Assembly (NCBI GenBank): GCA_961205875.1 | Contig: OY540810.1 | Span: forward strand, 39,432,001-39,496,000 | Origin: Sialis fuliginosa | Lineage: Eukaryota; Arthropoda; Insecta; Megaloptera; Sialidae | DNA length: 64,000 bases | Direction: 5' to 3' | Shown: piece after piece, positions 53,909 to 64,000 of the stretch | Layout: every line of letters starts with the position of its first letter | Numbering within the stretch: position 1 is the first letter of the stretch | Program-made: the position numbers and the translations under genes | Notes under the pieces: model-generated | Database searches by the model: none | What the model saw: only the letters and a program-made list of their open reading frames with translations | What the model was told of the DNA's origin: nothing

Positions 53909-54130
53909 CAGTGGCGTAGTAAGAAAAATTTTCGGGGGGGGGGGGGGTTCCCAAAATATGCGAAATTATTATATTATATTATATAATATATAATATTTAT
54001 ATTATATAATCACAAAAAGGTTATTCCATTCAAAATTGTAATGATAATTTCATATATTTTAAGAACATTAAATATTTCGGGGGGGGGGGGTCTGACCCCA
54101 AAACCCCCCCCCCCCGTTCCTACGCCACTG
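53909..54130 (+). mobile_element. hAT MITE, CAGTGGCGTAG family, clean copy
   Basis: Only 222 bp: CAGTGGCGTAGTAAGAAAAA ... GTTCCTACGCCACTG, flanked by the perfect octamer TTGATATC (53901-53908, 54131-54138). Long G runs (about 14 and 12) and a 13-C run lie just inside the ends, with an AT-only core between. It serves as the reference for 12125-12407. Confidence 0.95.
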
Positions 54131-55039
54131 TTGATATCAAATTCAGTGAGTTAAATTTACTTAACACCACCACCAAACATGGTTGAGGATTGTGCCGCGG
54201 AGCGATCAGGGCAAACGACACTCATGGCGCCTTAAAAATGGACAACTACATTTTTTATATACATATATTGTTTCCAATTAATCTAATACAGGCCTGGCCA
54301 ACCCAAACTGCTCCACGGGCCTCATTGACGACCTAAAATTTTTCGAAGGCCGTACATAAATAATAATTACAAATTTGTGTTTTATAAATTGTGCACTATC
54401 TGGTTTTACAACGAATTTCGCTCTTATTGAACTTTTTTTCTAGTCACCTACATTTTTTTGAAGTAGAACTACTTATATACCCGATAACCTCGGGAATAAT
54501 ACATGCAAAGAAACTATGTCTCCTTTTAAAAATTTTAATTTGTCTATAGAATGATCAATTTTATATAATTTTACATTAAATCAATAAAGGCACCTGAAAA
54601 TAAAATTATTGAATGTTTACATTTTTAAAGTTTATCTTTATGTTTATTTTTTATACAAACACATAACTGAATGTACTTTTAATATTTGTTATTCAGTTAC
54701 AATTGTTTTATAAAATAAAAATACATAAAAATAGTATGAATTTTGTGCAAAGATAAATAATAAAATTTTATATGCACGATCATTTTATTTCCAGGCGACG
54801 AATTATCCTGTCAAAAGAGAGACAAAAACTATATTTCCAACAATATACGTGCCCTAGATTTGAACACCTTATAATACGTGTTATTTTTATATGAAGCTGT
54901 TTTGTACGTTCTATTGAAGATATTAACTTTTGTTGCATTATTCTGTGAAAAAGTAAATATTAAAATTTATGAAAATATGTACGTTTGATATATTTTGCAT
55001 TCACTTAAAAAAAGTACTGCACACCTAGACGAGAGTGTC
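54131..55039. other. Unassigned intronic DNA
   Basis: ACAGGCCTGGCCAACCC at 54291 looks like a lone hAT-like left end; no right end found. A GC-richer patch at 54180-54230 (GTGCCGCGGAGCGATC) is unexplained. No gene. Confidence 0.4.
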
Positions 55040-55205
55040 TACAAATAGAACGAGACGAATAGAACATAAATTATAGATAATAATATTACCTACAATTTTT
55101 AATTTGGACATTTTTATCTTTTTTGCACTGTTTCAAAAATGAAAATTTTAAAATTGACATCAGTAAACATCCGTAATCGGTTGAAAGATCGTTTACAAAA
55201 ATAGG
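55040..55205 (-). repeat. Dispersed repeat, inverted relative of 40640-40930
   Basis: GAACATAAATTATAGATAAT, then GCACTGTTTCAAAAATG and AGTAAACATCCGTAATCGG are the reverse complement of blocks around 40640-40790. Confidence 0.65.
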
Positions 55206-55746
55206 AGGTTTTCTTCCACCATTTTCTTTCATCCTTCTATTGAGTTACAGCGTCTACAGGCCGACCGACAGACACACAGACATCATGGCGTAAATAGAAT
55301 GGATTCAGGAAAGTCAAATTGGATAATTTCATCAAAATAAAGATCGAAAAAAATTGGCTTTATTATACTTACTTATACTATATGTATATTTTCATTTCGT
55401 ATAAGAAAGTGAAAAAAACTGTTTATAAAAAAAAACTACACAAGATCGGCTCATTCTCGGTTTCGTGTACAAAACAAAAGATGCGACGTCACGAAGCTTG
55501 TGACTCCTGCCCCCCACCCCTTGGCACACCATGTCACACTTTGTAGACCCCCCTCCTCGACGTGTGACATAATTTAAGGATTTTAACAGTAATTAATAAC
55601 AAATGCATTGTACAGTTTCAACAAGTACATAATATTTACTGCTGGTAAAACATAATAAAGAGGACTTGGCGATAAAGGAAGAGCTACAGCTGTTAAAGCG
55701 TGAATTAAAATAAAGAAAATGTCGAAGCTTTGTACATACAAATAAA
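55206..55746. other. Unassigned intronic DNA
   Basis: Contains GACCGACAGACACACAGAC at 55262 (repeat-leader style) and a C-rich patch at 55507-55560 (CCTGCCCCCCACCCC). A 75-codon frame at 55319-55546 has no domain. Confidence 0.4.
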
Positions 55747-56487
55747 CAGAGCCGGCTTTAGCAAGTCCTGCACTCTGGGTGAGAATTATTTCGCCCCTCC
55801 CTCCCCCAAATGCTCAAAAATCACCGAAAATGTCAATTTTTTGTATATCATTCCGCACATTTTTTTAACGACTCTTATGAAAAAAATTCATAAAACTTAT
55901 TTTGTACTAGACTACATTATGAACAAAATGAGTCCAAATTAAACTCTCTACCACTAGTAGAATCGGAGATATGTCGTGAAATTCGGCTCCGCGCATCATA
56001 ATTGTATGTGAGCAATTTAACAGATCAAAACTAAAATGATTGATTGACCATATCTCCTTAACAAATAAATATATCGAGTTCATTTTTATTTTATTTACTC
56101 TGTAATTTTATAGAGATCAAAAAGTACCTAATAGGGTCTCAGACAAAGCGCGAAACGTGAAAAATCGTATATATGTATCCCTTTCCTAATACATTTTATA
56201 GCTCTGGGGATTGGCCTAGCAGTGCTTCTACTTTTTTTTAATATATTAATAATTTTTACAAAAATCTGAAGAAAATATTTAAGAAAAATAGATAGTTTGA
56301 AAAAAAAAACATCAACCTTCAACCCTTGCCCTAAAAAATAAGGATTTGTTAGTTAGAAATTGTCAAATAATGGATTATTGACAAAAAAATAATTTTAAAA
56401 ATTAAAAAAAATAAAGTTTATTCGAAAATTACACTAATTTGATACAAAAAAGTCACTTAAGCCCCACTGTGCCTAAAGCCGGCGCTG
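55747..56487. mobile_element. hAT-like element, CAGAGCCGGCTTTAG ends
   Basis: CAGAGCCGGCTTTAGC (55747) is inverted as CCTAAAGCCGGCGCTG (to 56487). CATACAAA follows the right end directly and occurs four bases before the left end, so an 8-bp duplication with a small filler is likely. A CGCCCCTCCCTCCCCC patch lies inside the left end. No transposase. Confidence 0.8.
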
Positions 56488-57447
56488 CATACAAACTTTT
56501 GTAAGTTGTACTGTTTGTAGATTTGTCTGTAACGCCAATTATAGTGAAGATTTTGTTGAATATCTTGTTAATAAAATACAATAAGGCTTTATGTTTGAGT
56601 ATTTAAGAAGGATTTAATTCGACAATCGTTTATGCCTAAATTGTTTTTAAAGAGTTCTTGTTATTGTCTTATTGCTTTCAAAATAAAGGTATTTATGTTG
56701 TAAGATTTACAAAAAATTGCTACTTATAAAAAGTTATTTTAATGGTTACAATGCTTCCTTCATTAAAAAAGGATTTATTTTATATTTTATAATTTAAGAG
56801 CTATTCAAGATACTTACCAATATTGCAAATAGATATCTTTATCAGTTAGAACTTCTTTATATTTTTATTTTGATGCGCATTTTTGTTTCGTTTATTTACT
56901 TCAGAAGAAATATTTTAGAAGTAAGACTGTTCAAGTACGGATAGAAACGTTTTTTTTTTTCAAGACATTGTTATTTAAATTGGCATATTTATTGCAAATA
57001 TATATTGAAGTAGATATTTAACTTGAGATCTTTTTCGAAAATTGTTATTTGAAAAATATAAGATATACATACGTAGAAGAAACTAATTGTGAGATAAAAA
57101 AAAAACTTTTTAAGAAAAAAATTAATCCGAAGTCAAAAAAACCCTAAAAACATTGAAAAATATACAATAATTTAACAGTTTTTGAAGTCTAAAAAAGTTT
57201 TTAATTGGCTTGGCACCGATTTCAAAAACTGTTTAATTTAAATTTTATATATTTTTCAGTATTTTAAGGGTTTTTTGAAGTCTATGGTCAGATTTTGATA
57301 AAAATTAAATGAGACCACCTCGGGATTATAAAACACTTTAATACAAAAAAAATCTACCAAATAGGTGTAGTACATTTGCCAGCAGAATTGAGAATCCCCT
57401 CCTTTTTTGAAAAAAATATCTGAAAGGAATGAACAGTAGGTTCTTCC
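56488..57447. other. Unassigned intronic DNA
   Basis: AT-rich. Bases 57110-57310 (GTTTTTGAAGTCTA, TTTTTCAGTATTTTAAGGG, GGTCAGATTTTGATAAAAAT) resemble the block at 59600-59720 loosely. No gene. Confidence 0.4.
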
Positions 57448-57807
57448 CATTTAATTATTATATTATTTAAATCATTTCTCAATGTACCAAACAAAGACAG
57501 ATATTTTGAAACTCATTTGCTAGATAAAGAAGTACTCTTCGTTTATAGTAAGTACTCATATATATTTGTGCGATTAAATTATTATGTATATAATCTATTG
57601 AAAATTGCATAATTAAATTTTGTGGCAATAAATATTTGATATAAAATTAATTAATGAAATAGACGTAACATATATTTGTGTTTGCATTTAAAGTGATGTA
57701 ACTATAATATATGCTCCGTCCTAGAAAAAGATAATCGGTTATGTTTGTCTTAATATTTTCGAATTTGTTGTAAGCGAATATGACCTTCAGTGTGGCAGAC
57801 GAATTAT
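57448..57807 (-). repeat. Element R, copy 4
   Basis: TTAATTATTATATTATTTAA, AAACTCATTTGCTAGATAAA, ATGCTCCGTCCTAGAAAAAG and CTTCAGTGTGGCAGACGA align with copy 3. Its GTTTGTGATAAG end is missing. It reads through the 44073 and 7353 insertion sites without interruption. Confidence 0.75.
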
Positions 57808-58424
57808 GATTATGATGCCGATGCTACATTTAATTTTTAACGTATAGGTAATAACTAATAACTTCGATACTTTGAAGTAGTATACATGGATAATTGTGCA
57901 ATTAAAAATGTATATTGTGGAGTATGGATATACAGTAGATGTATTAAGAGATTCACTCATAATTAGCAAATATTGATTCCGATATGAATATTGTATTTGT
58001 TCCGACGTTATGGTATAGCTAATAATTTTTAAAAAATTATTTTTATAGAACAGAAAAAGTAATATTTTTAGACATTAGCATAATATGTCAATATTATTCC
58101 GATGCTGGTGATTTAAAGAACATTCACGCGGATGAAGCCGCGAGCGGAATTATAGTATTTATCGAAAAAAATTAACTTTATGTATATTTTTTTGTATTTT
58201 ATATACAAATTTTTCTGTTAATTTCCTTACTTCTAGTTATCCGATTTGGCTGAGTTTTAATAAGGTTCTCTTCTAAAAATAGATGAAATTAATTCAAAAT
58301 GATTGCTGTTGATTTATTATGTTTTGCGACCTGTAGTGTGTTGCCGTCACTTGTAGGACGACAATAGAACACACTTCATAGCTTGCTTGGGGTGTGCAAT
58401 AAAATACGTATAACACCAGAAAAT
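57808..58424. other. Unassigned intronic DNA
   Basis: CATTCACGCGGATGAAGCCG, then CGAGCGGAA at 58123 is a relic of a Helitron-type terminal hairpin. Otherwise nothing recognised. Confidence 0.4.
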
Positions 58425-59454
58425 ATCGGTATGGAGAACCATACATGACTTCCATGTTCTTTCTATCTTTTTAAATAATTTTTAAATATACATTGTTTTA
58501 AATATTTTTTATACAGGGTGAGTCGTATGTAAAATTCTGCATGCTTTCTTTTGCATCGATATTGCTCGTAAACGGTTTATCCTATGATAAATCAGCAAAG
58601 TATATTATTAATTCAGTTATAAATAATTACGATAGTTTTATTTATTTTTTAAATATTATAAGCAATGATTTGTGCTTCTGTAATTACATGTATTGTTAAA
58701 ATAGTTTAAAATATCCAAAAATTCGAAATAATACGATGGCAACGTTTAATAAATATGTATTTGCAAGCCACTTTCCTGTATTACATTTAAATGCAGGCGA
58801 TAATTGGTCAAATCTACTGAGGTAACCTGGTATATACGAGTACAAACCTTGCTTTTTGGATACACGAAAGAAAACCATAACCTCTACTTTGAAATAGGTT
58901 TCTAAATAGTGGGCATATATGTATGTTTATTGAAACTGAAAACTGGTGAAATAAAAGATTTTAAAATTATTTAGTCCATAAACATAGTACCTAAATCTTT
59001 ATGTACAATAATAATTACAATATAATTCGATTTTAATATATTTTATTTATTTAACCGTAGAATCAAGGCCGCCTACAACTGCACTATGAAAGATGGTTTT
59101 TGAAGTCTGATATTTATTAAAACCGTTTAGTTAGTAAGTAGAGCAATATTGCAAACATGGTGGATTTGAAATAATTACTTCTAAGAGTAACTTCGAGTAT
59201 ATATATATATATGCAAGAAGGATTATTTGTTCAAAAATTAATTAAAAAGGATTTTGTTTCAAATTGTCTGCAGGTATAATGAAGAAGTAAAATATGTATC
59301 GTACGTGATGTAATATTAAAATTCAATTTAGTGAACATATATACATTTGTTTCCGGTTCTAAAAAATAATATTGTTTCGATTTATTGATAAATATTTATA
59401 GATTCAGATAACTTTTCCAATTGTAAATCTCACAATTTTATATTTTTATTTTTA
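58425..59454. other. Short repeat, then unassigned intronic DNA
   Basis: Bases 58425-58475 are the AATATCGGTATGGAGAACCA repeat (compare 4490, 35985). TATACAGGGTGAGTCGTATG at 58512 is a lone ACAGGGTG-class end. The rest is AT-rich and unassigned. Confidence 0.45.
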
Positions 59455-59720
59455 ACAGACTTTAAAAACGGAGGAGGTTTTCAATTCGACAATATATATT
59501 TTTTATGTATGTTCGAGCATAACTCTGATAAATATGAACCGATTTGGATGTTTTTTGTTTTATTTGAAAGAGAATATCCCCGAGCTAATCCCATATGAAT
59601 TTTACTAGAATCTGACCATGGACTTCGAAGATATGCCACTCGAAAGGGGAAAAAACTGTTAAATTTAATCATTATATATTTTTCAGTATTTTTAGGGTCG
59701 GTTTTATTTTTTTCTCAAAA
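59455..59720 (+). repeat. Repeat with GGAGGAGGTTTTCAATTCG leader
   Basis: ACTTTAAAAACGGAGGAGG, TATGAACCGATTTGGATG and AGAATCTGACCATGGACTTC are in the style of insect interspersed-repeat tails. A partial inverted relative is at about 57240-57310. Class not assigned. Confidence 0.45.
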
Positions 59721-59771
59721 AGTTTTTTTTATTGCTATATGGTTGATAATGTTAACTGAAAAATGTGTATA

Positions 59772-60208
59772 CATTACTACCCTGCAAAAGTTTAAGACTA
59801 CCTGAAAAATTATCATTTTTTGGACATTTGCGAATATTTCTTGATCTCTCAATTCAAATTGTCTCAGGTTGCCATAGTGACAATTTCTTTTTCCCTAAAA
59901 TTAGTGAGTATATTCTATATTTACAATACCTATTATCATGTTATCACCTTGTGTTTCAATTTTCTGCACCGACAATTGCAGTGTTTTCACATTTCAAATG
60001 ACCTAACCTCAATATTATATGATCCCCAAAAAAAATATTTTTTACAGAAAATACGAAAATGGGGAAACCACAGCAAATTTCGAAAGAAAAACGAGCTCAA
60101 ATAGTCATTTTATTACTGAGACGAATTGAATAAACCGGTCAAAAATATTAGCAAATAGTCCAAAAATCGACATTTTTTCAGGTGGTCTTAAAATTTTGCA
60201 GGGTAGTG
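59772..60208 (+). mobile_element. Tc1-like deletion derivative, ACTACCCTGCAAAA ends
   Basis: ACTACCCTGCAAAAGTTTAA, then GACTACCTGAAAAA on the left is inverted on the right (TTTTTTCAGGTGGTCTTAAA, ATTTTGCAGGGTAGT). TA occurs at 59770-59771 and 60209-60210; the left end has three extra bases. It retains the first codons of a transposase at 60059. Overlapping frames at 59765-60104 are not genes. Confidence 0.85.
60059..60133 (+). pseudogene. Tc1/mariner transposase, first 24 codons
   Basis: The frame MGKPQQISKEKRAQIVILL followed by RRIE and a stop matches the usual start of Tc1-type transposases (MGK...LS...R..IV.L), the beginning of the first helix-turn-helix. After this the right terminal repeat follows within 40 bp, so the DNA-binding and DDE parts are deleted. 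Confidence 0.75.
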
Positions 60209-60570
60209 TATAATTCAATATACTATGAAATAATTACAGTAAATTTGATTAAATATATAAATAAAAACCGAACTTGTTATTAGAATGATTACATTTTAAA
60301 TACAATAATTAGGTAATTATAGATAAGAGAGAGAGAGAAATAGATGAAATTACTATAATCTGATAAAGTTTCGTATAAAGCTGCTCTTACAAATTATCTC
60401 CAATAGTGATTAAGAGCGGCACACCTGTACGGGTCTTGTTACAAAAACTATATAACAAGAAGTTTAAATTTATGAGTTTAGTAATTATCATTACAATCAA
60501 ACTAACATACAATTAGATTTATACACATAAAAACAACATAATCGTATATTGTTACTAACACGGCATTTTT
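60209..60570. other. Unassigned intronic DNA
   Basis: Only a short (GA)n tract at 60327 stands out. Confidence 0.35.
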
Positions 60571-60758
60571 GAAGTTATACTTCTTTAGGCACGGTCAGGG
60601 TGAAATTTTAATAATGCATGTAAAAAGTATAACAATGAATATCACACACCCATTTTTTTTTCTCTACCAAATTTTATCAAGATCGGTTCAGCGGTCAGGC
60701 CAAAAAAAGGTAACAAACAGACAGACAGATACACTTTTGTATTTATAATATTAGTATG
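60571..60758 (-). mobile_element. Helitron group B fragment with TGAAGTTATACTTC head
   Basis: On the minus strand it starts ATACTAATATTATAAATAC, (GTCT)n, TTTTGGCCTGACCGCTGAAC, CGATCTTGATAAAATTTGG and ends in the GAAGTATAACTTCAAAA block. The TCC of the start is lost where the MITE at 60761 begins. This joins the TGAAGTTAAACTTC repeat family to Helitron group B. Confidence 0.65.
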
Positions 60759-60760
60759 TA

Positions 60761-61306
60761 AGGTACTGGCACCAGTCTTGAATATGACCCCAGTAATGGC
60801 TATTCTTTAATTTTTGCTGAATTAGAAATATTTGTTAATATTTGATTATTACCATTTCTGAATATTAATCTATATACATACATTTAACTGTCTTACAGCG
60901 TGATTTGATGACAATCGGCCAATAGGTGTCAAAATGGTGGACATTTAAACTAATTATTTATTTACTAATTATTATATTATCATAGCAACTGCTTTATATT
61001 GTTTCAAATTTGACGATTCTTTCTTTTATATTTTTTGTGTCGTAGTACTTATCATTTTGTAATCATTAGCAAGCATCCATCACTGCGTGCTCATTACTTT
61101 TTTTACTTTATTCATTACTGGAGAAAAAACATAAACAAAATAAAAGGCTATAATTTAAAAAACAAACTATATTTGCGGATTTTGATAATTAAAGAGTTAC
61201 TTGTTTTATTAGTAACATGAGTTCATAAGAATTACAAAAAATAACCCGTCAATTACAAAAACAGTAAACCTTGCTCTTATAGCGGCCATAACTTTTACCA
61301 GTATCT
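60761..61306 (+). mobile_element. AGGTACTGGCACCA-family MITE, full copy
   Basis: AGGTACTGGCACCAGTCTTG to TTTACCAGTATCT, with TA at 60759-60760 and 61307-61308. Same orientation as 31264-31795 and similar throughout (CCCCAGTAATGGC, GACAATCGGCCAATAGGTG). Confidence 0.9.
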
Positions 61307-61521
61307 TATATGATGTGCAACATATTTTAGTGATTCAAAAATATTCAAATAATGTAACATTTTTCAAAACACGTTTCAGTGGCATTTTCCGAAAGTGTAA
61401 ACAAGGAGGGTAAATTGTATAAGGAGTATTTCCCCTCTACCTCGGGAAGGCAATCGCTCGATCTTGTAGACCGCATTCGAGATTCAGAGAAAGAGTAGAT
61501 GTGGAGAGAGGCGTTATAATG
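61307..61521. other. GC-richer unassigned DNA
   Basis: CCTCTACCTCGGGAAGGCAA, then TCGCTCGATCTTGTAGACCG has no copy in the window and may be single-copy intron. Confidence 0.35.
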
Positions 61522-62048
61522 GAGTACGTTTACACAACGCTTTTATTTCGGTTTAACTATAACCGATGTAATAAAACCGGGTGTAAAAGTTCGTGTAAAC
61601 GGCACTTTACACCCGACATAACTAATCAGGTTTAGTTATGCTATTCCTCTTGGTCTACGGGAATAGCATAAGTAAACCGGAATAGAGCAGGAATAAAAAT
61701 ACGTATAAACTGCACGGACATAGTTATACCTATTTAGCCAACCTTAAAAAATATAAGTATCTACGGAGTATAGGGATTTCATCGTAATGTACTTACTAAA
61801 ATATGGTTAAAACACCTCAGACGAAAAGATGGAAAACAAAAGGAAACGTGATTCGTGGGACGTAAAGGAGTTGAAATATTTTTGAGATTTCTTGTTGGTA
61901 CACCATCGAACTTATAGCGTACTTCTAATCGAAATTATAATTCCAGTTGACGTCACTTATTCTCGTATGTGTAAACAGCACCATTTACAACGGTTTAACT
62001 ACATCGGTTATAATAAAACCGGAATAACGGCGCTGTGTAAACGTACTC
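61522..62048. mobile_element. MITE with GAGTACGTTTACAC ends, copy 2
   Basis: GAGTACGTTTACACAACGCT to GTGTAAACGTACTC. It matches 8502-9056 along its length, including CCGGGTGTAAAAG, GTCTACGGGAATAGCATAAG and GTTGACGTCACTTATTCTCG, with one sizeable deletion near 61795. The flanks (AT-G, AT-T) leave the duplication unresolved. A plus-strand 79-codon frame runs out of it and is not a gene. Confidence 0.85.
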
Positions 62049-62092
62049 ATTATGTTGACACGAGTCAGTTTAAAGTATCAAATGTCGATGTA

Positions 62093-63224
62093 CAGGGCCG
62101 GATTTATATTTGTAAGAGCCCTAAGCAATAATCGTACGAGGGGCCCTTAACCTTAGAAATAATTCAACCTAAACTAAGCATATCCTAAAATCAGAGTTAA
62201 ATAATTCTACATAAATTATTTTGCTTTGTGATCGTTTTAGATTGAGACAAAAAAAATGTTTTCCGATTTCAAAATTTTAAACTGATTATTCCGTTTCACG
62301 TCAAGTCAAACACTTTTTGTTCCGAGTTTGTCTGTCTGTCCGTGTGTCCGTGTATTCATCCGTCTGTCCCCTGAATCCTTGTCACACGCATAACTCATGA
62401 ACCACTGAACCGATATTGTTGAAATTTGGTTGAATGATTGGGTCTGGCTTGAGGACTGTCCCATTTTAAAATCATCAAAATCGTGTGTAAGGGGGAGAGT
62501 TGACATTCCAAAATATTTATTTTTTCAAGATATCTCAAGAACGACACATGTTACGTGAAAAATGTATAGAATATTTTTTGTAGAGCATTAAATTTCTTAT
62601 AATATGGGTTTACAACGTTTGTTGTAAAATATTCCCTTACAATGATTTATCTCAATTTATTTTTAAAATTCGTGTTTTGTTTTTCTAAATTGATATTTGC
62701 TATTAAATGTCATTTTGGCGTTTTAAATGTCATTTTGTAGTTTGCATAAATTAAGATTAAGATTGAAAAATTAAAAATATACGAAAAAATAAGCAGGTGC
62801 GTTTTAAGAAAAATTTCGAACTAATTTTTTTTAGTAAAATTGTATGAAAATTAAATGGTTAACCAATTCCAGGCAATTTATCTAAACACTATCAGTTTTG
62901 ATTTAAATTGTTCAATTGTTTTTTAAAGTATGGAAAATTAACAAAAGATTCTTATTATTTAAGAAGAAAATAAATTAAAAAGCTTTCCTTCTGGATTTCA
63001 CAAATGCAAACTGCTCAATTATGTCATTGTTCACTTTCTTTTTCTTCTTCATGGGTTTTATGTCAAGTAGATTTTCATTGTTCACTTAAATTTACTTATT
63101 CGCATATTATTTTTTTTTTCTAAATTAAAAAGTTAGGTCGAATTTATTTACAAAATTCTCAAGGTTTTGATGAATCGGGCCCCTAAGAAACTGTTTATTT
63201 TGCTTATGGGTAAATCCGGCTCTG
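62093..63224. mobile_element. hAT element interrupted by repeat S
   Basis: CAGGGCCGGATTTA and TAAATCCGGCTCTG are the ends; flanking TCGATGTA and TCTATGTA match at seven of eight bases. Subterminal GGGGCCCTTAACC on the left and GGGCCCCTAAG on the right are related. Bases about 62220-62910 are repeat S, leaving about 440 bp of hAT sequence. No transposase. Confidence 0.85.
62220..62910 (+). repeat. Repeat S, copy 4, inside a hAT element
   Basis: Starts within TTTGCTTTGTGATCGTTTTA and ends near ACACTATCAGTTTTGATTTA; both TGCTTCCTCG ends are missing. It keeps TCACACGCATAACTCATG, AGATATCTCAAGAACGACAC and two minisatellite units. Loss of both ends suggests an incomplete copy or later erosion. Confidence 0.72.
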
Positions 63225-64000
63225 TCTATGTATAACAGTATGTCGTTTACTTGCACTCAGAAAATGCAGAGTTGACTGATTTAACTTGCATAGATAGAGA
63301 TAGTAAGTGTTAGAGAAAAAGGTTATCAATTGAGTTTCTTCAATGTCTGTATCTATTCATGATGAAGTGAAGGTTGCTTTCTAGATGTAATAAAATATAC
63401 CATCATTTTTTATTTTTTTTATTTATTATGTCATTCAATCAAATGTGTTAGCACATTAGTAGTAAATATTATATTTTATGTAGATATGGGTTTTTTTATT
63501 TTTAATAATTTATGTAGGAGTCTAATTTTCAGGGTTGCTAGGTATCTAAAATCCTCCTATATTTCTGCATACGGGGGAGGGGTTAGTTCAAAAAATTAAA
63601 TAGCTTAAATCAACTTTAAAAAATTACATACAAATATATGTATATAATTTCACACATTCATTTTATTGAAGTTAAACTTCTTTAGACGCGTTCAGATTAA
63701 AATCTTAGTAGTGCAATGAAATTCGCGCGCACCTTGTAACGGAGATAACAGGATGAAGTTAAGTTAGGTGTGCATATATCTTATACATATATTCATTTGT
63801 GTAGATAATACAGATTTCTGTTACACACATTTTTTACATTGTTTTATATGTAAATCGCAAAACCCATACAGACTGTGGCGATAGCATGCCATGACGCGAT
63901 AGTCGCGCTACTAAAAGTCGCTAGTATAGTATTATATAGTATAGTGTAATAGTATAGGAGCCAGCTGCAAAATTGGTGTAGGCTTAACAACCGTCTGCCG
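63225..64000. other. Intronic DNA with one repeat copy
   Basis: Bases 63669-63775 are the TTGAAGTTAAACTTCTTTAG repeat (compare 53447). Bases 63870-63925 are GC-richer (GTGGCGATAGCATGCC, ATAGTCGCGCTAC) and followed by a TAGTATAGTA simple repeat. No gene reaches the window end. Confidence 0.45.

Noticed and set aside
54291..54350. CAGGCCTGGCCAACCC as a hAT terminus
   Set aside because: No matching right end within the window, so no element can be delimited.

Overview
This is a 64 kb window of AT-rich eukaryotic DNA, almost certainly from an insect. No bacterial-style gene organisation is present. Long intronic DNA, spliced host exons and a dense mixture of hAT, Helitron, Harbinger, Tc1/mariner-like and foldback elements all point to an arthropod. 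Two Helitron groups with TCCTTAAT or TCCATACTAAT starts and hairpin-plus-CTAG ends resemble repeats common in Lepidoptera, so a moth, butterfly or close relative is my best guess (inference; not proven).

The only convincing host gene lies on the minus strand. Two exons of a TRPC cation channel, best matched to insect TRP-gamma, are at 28188-28318 (start codon, N-terminus) and 6174-6411 (ankyrin-repeat region). Their splice phases fit exactly: AG plus A makes one Arg codon. Together they encode 116 complete codons plus that split codon. They are separated by a 21.8 kb intron. The next coding exon would lie below position 1, and any further upstream exon was not recognised between 28319 and 64000. 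The whole window can therefore be read as the repeat-filled 5' part of one very large channel gene.

Everything else is mostly transposon. hAT-type non-autonomous elements with 8-bp target duplications lie at 12125, 15618, 36059, 42477, 48714, 48774, 53909 and 62093. Helitrons of group A lie at 14045, 20325, 23041, 46360 and 51640, and of group B at 11093, 26205 and 60655. A TA-targeting MITE family (AGGTACTGGCACCA ends) has six copies. There are three big inverted-repeat (foldback) elements at 430-2336, 7353-8239 and 16880-18389, a solo LTR at 19093-19619, a Harbinger element with a broken transposase at 28995-30224, a pogo-like element at 34257-34882 and a Tc1 deletion derivative at 59772-60208. 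Insertions are nested up to three deep, and paralogous copies inside the window often give the empty site.

The most unusual observations are: (1) a 126-bp unit at 21449-21574, flanked by a 14-bp direct repeat, that folds as a hammerhead-ribozyme-like structure of Penelope type with one base missing in the cleavage triplet, plus a diverged relative at 47336-47395; (2) two foldback elements each carrying a second TA-flanked element at the exact centre of the palindrome; (3) a hAT element of 2.7 kb that contains a second complete hAT and two further inverted-repeat elements; and (4) a hAT MITE with a perfect hairpin made of its own terminus. All calls were made by eye; boundaries of diverged repeats are approximate.
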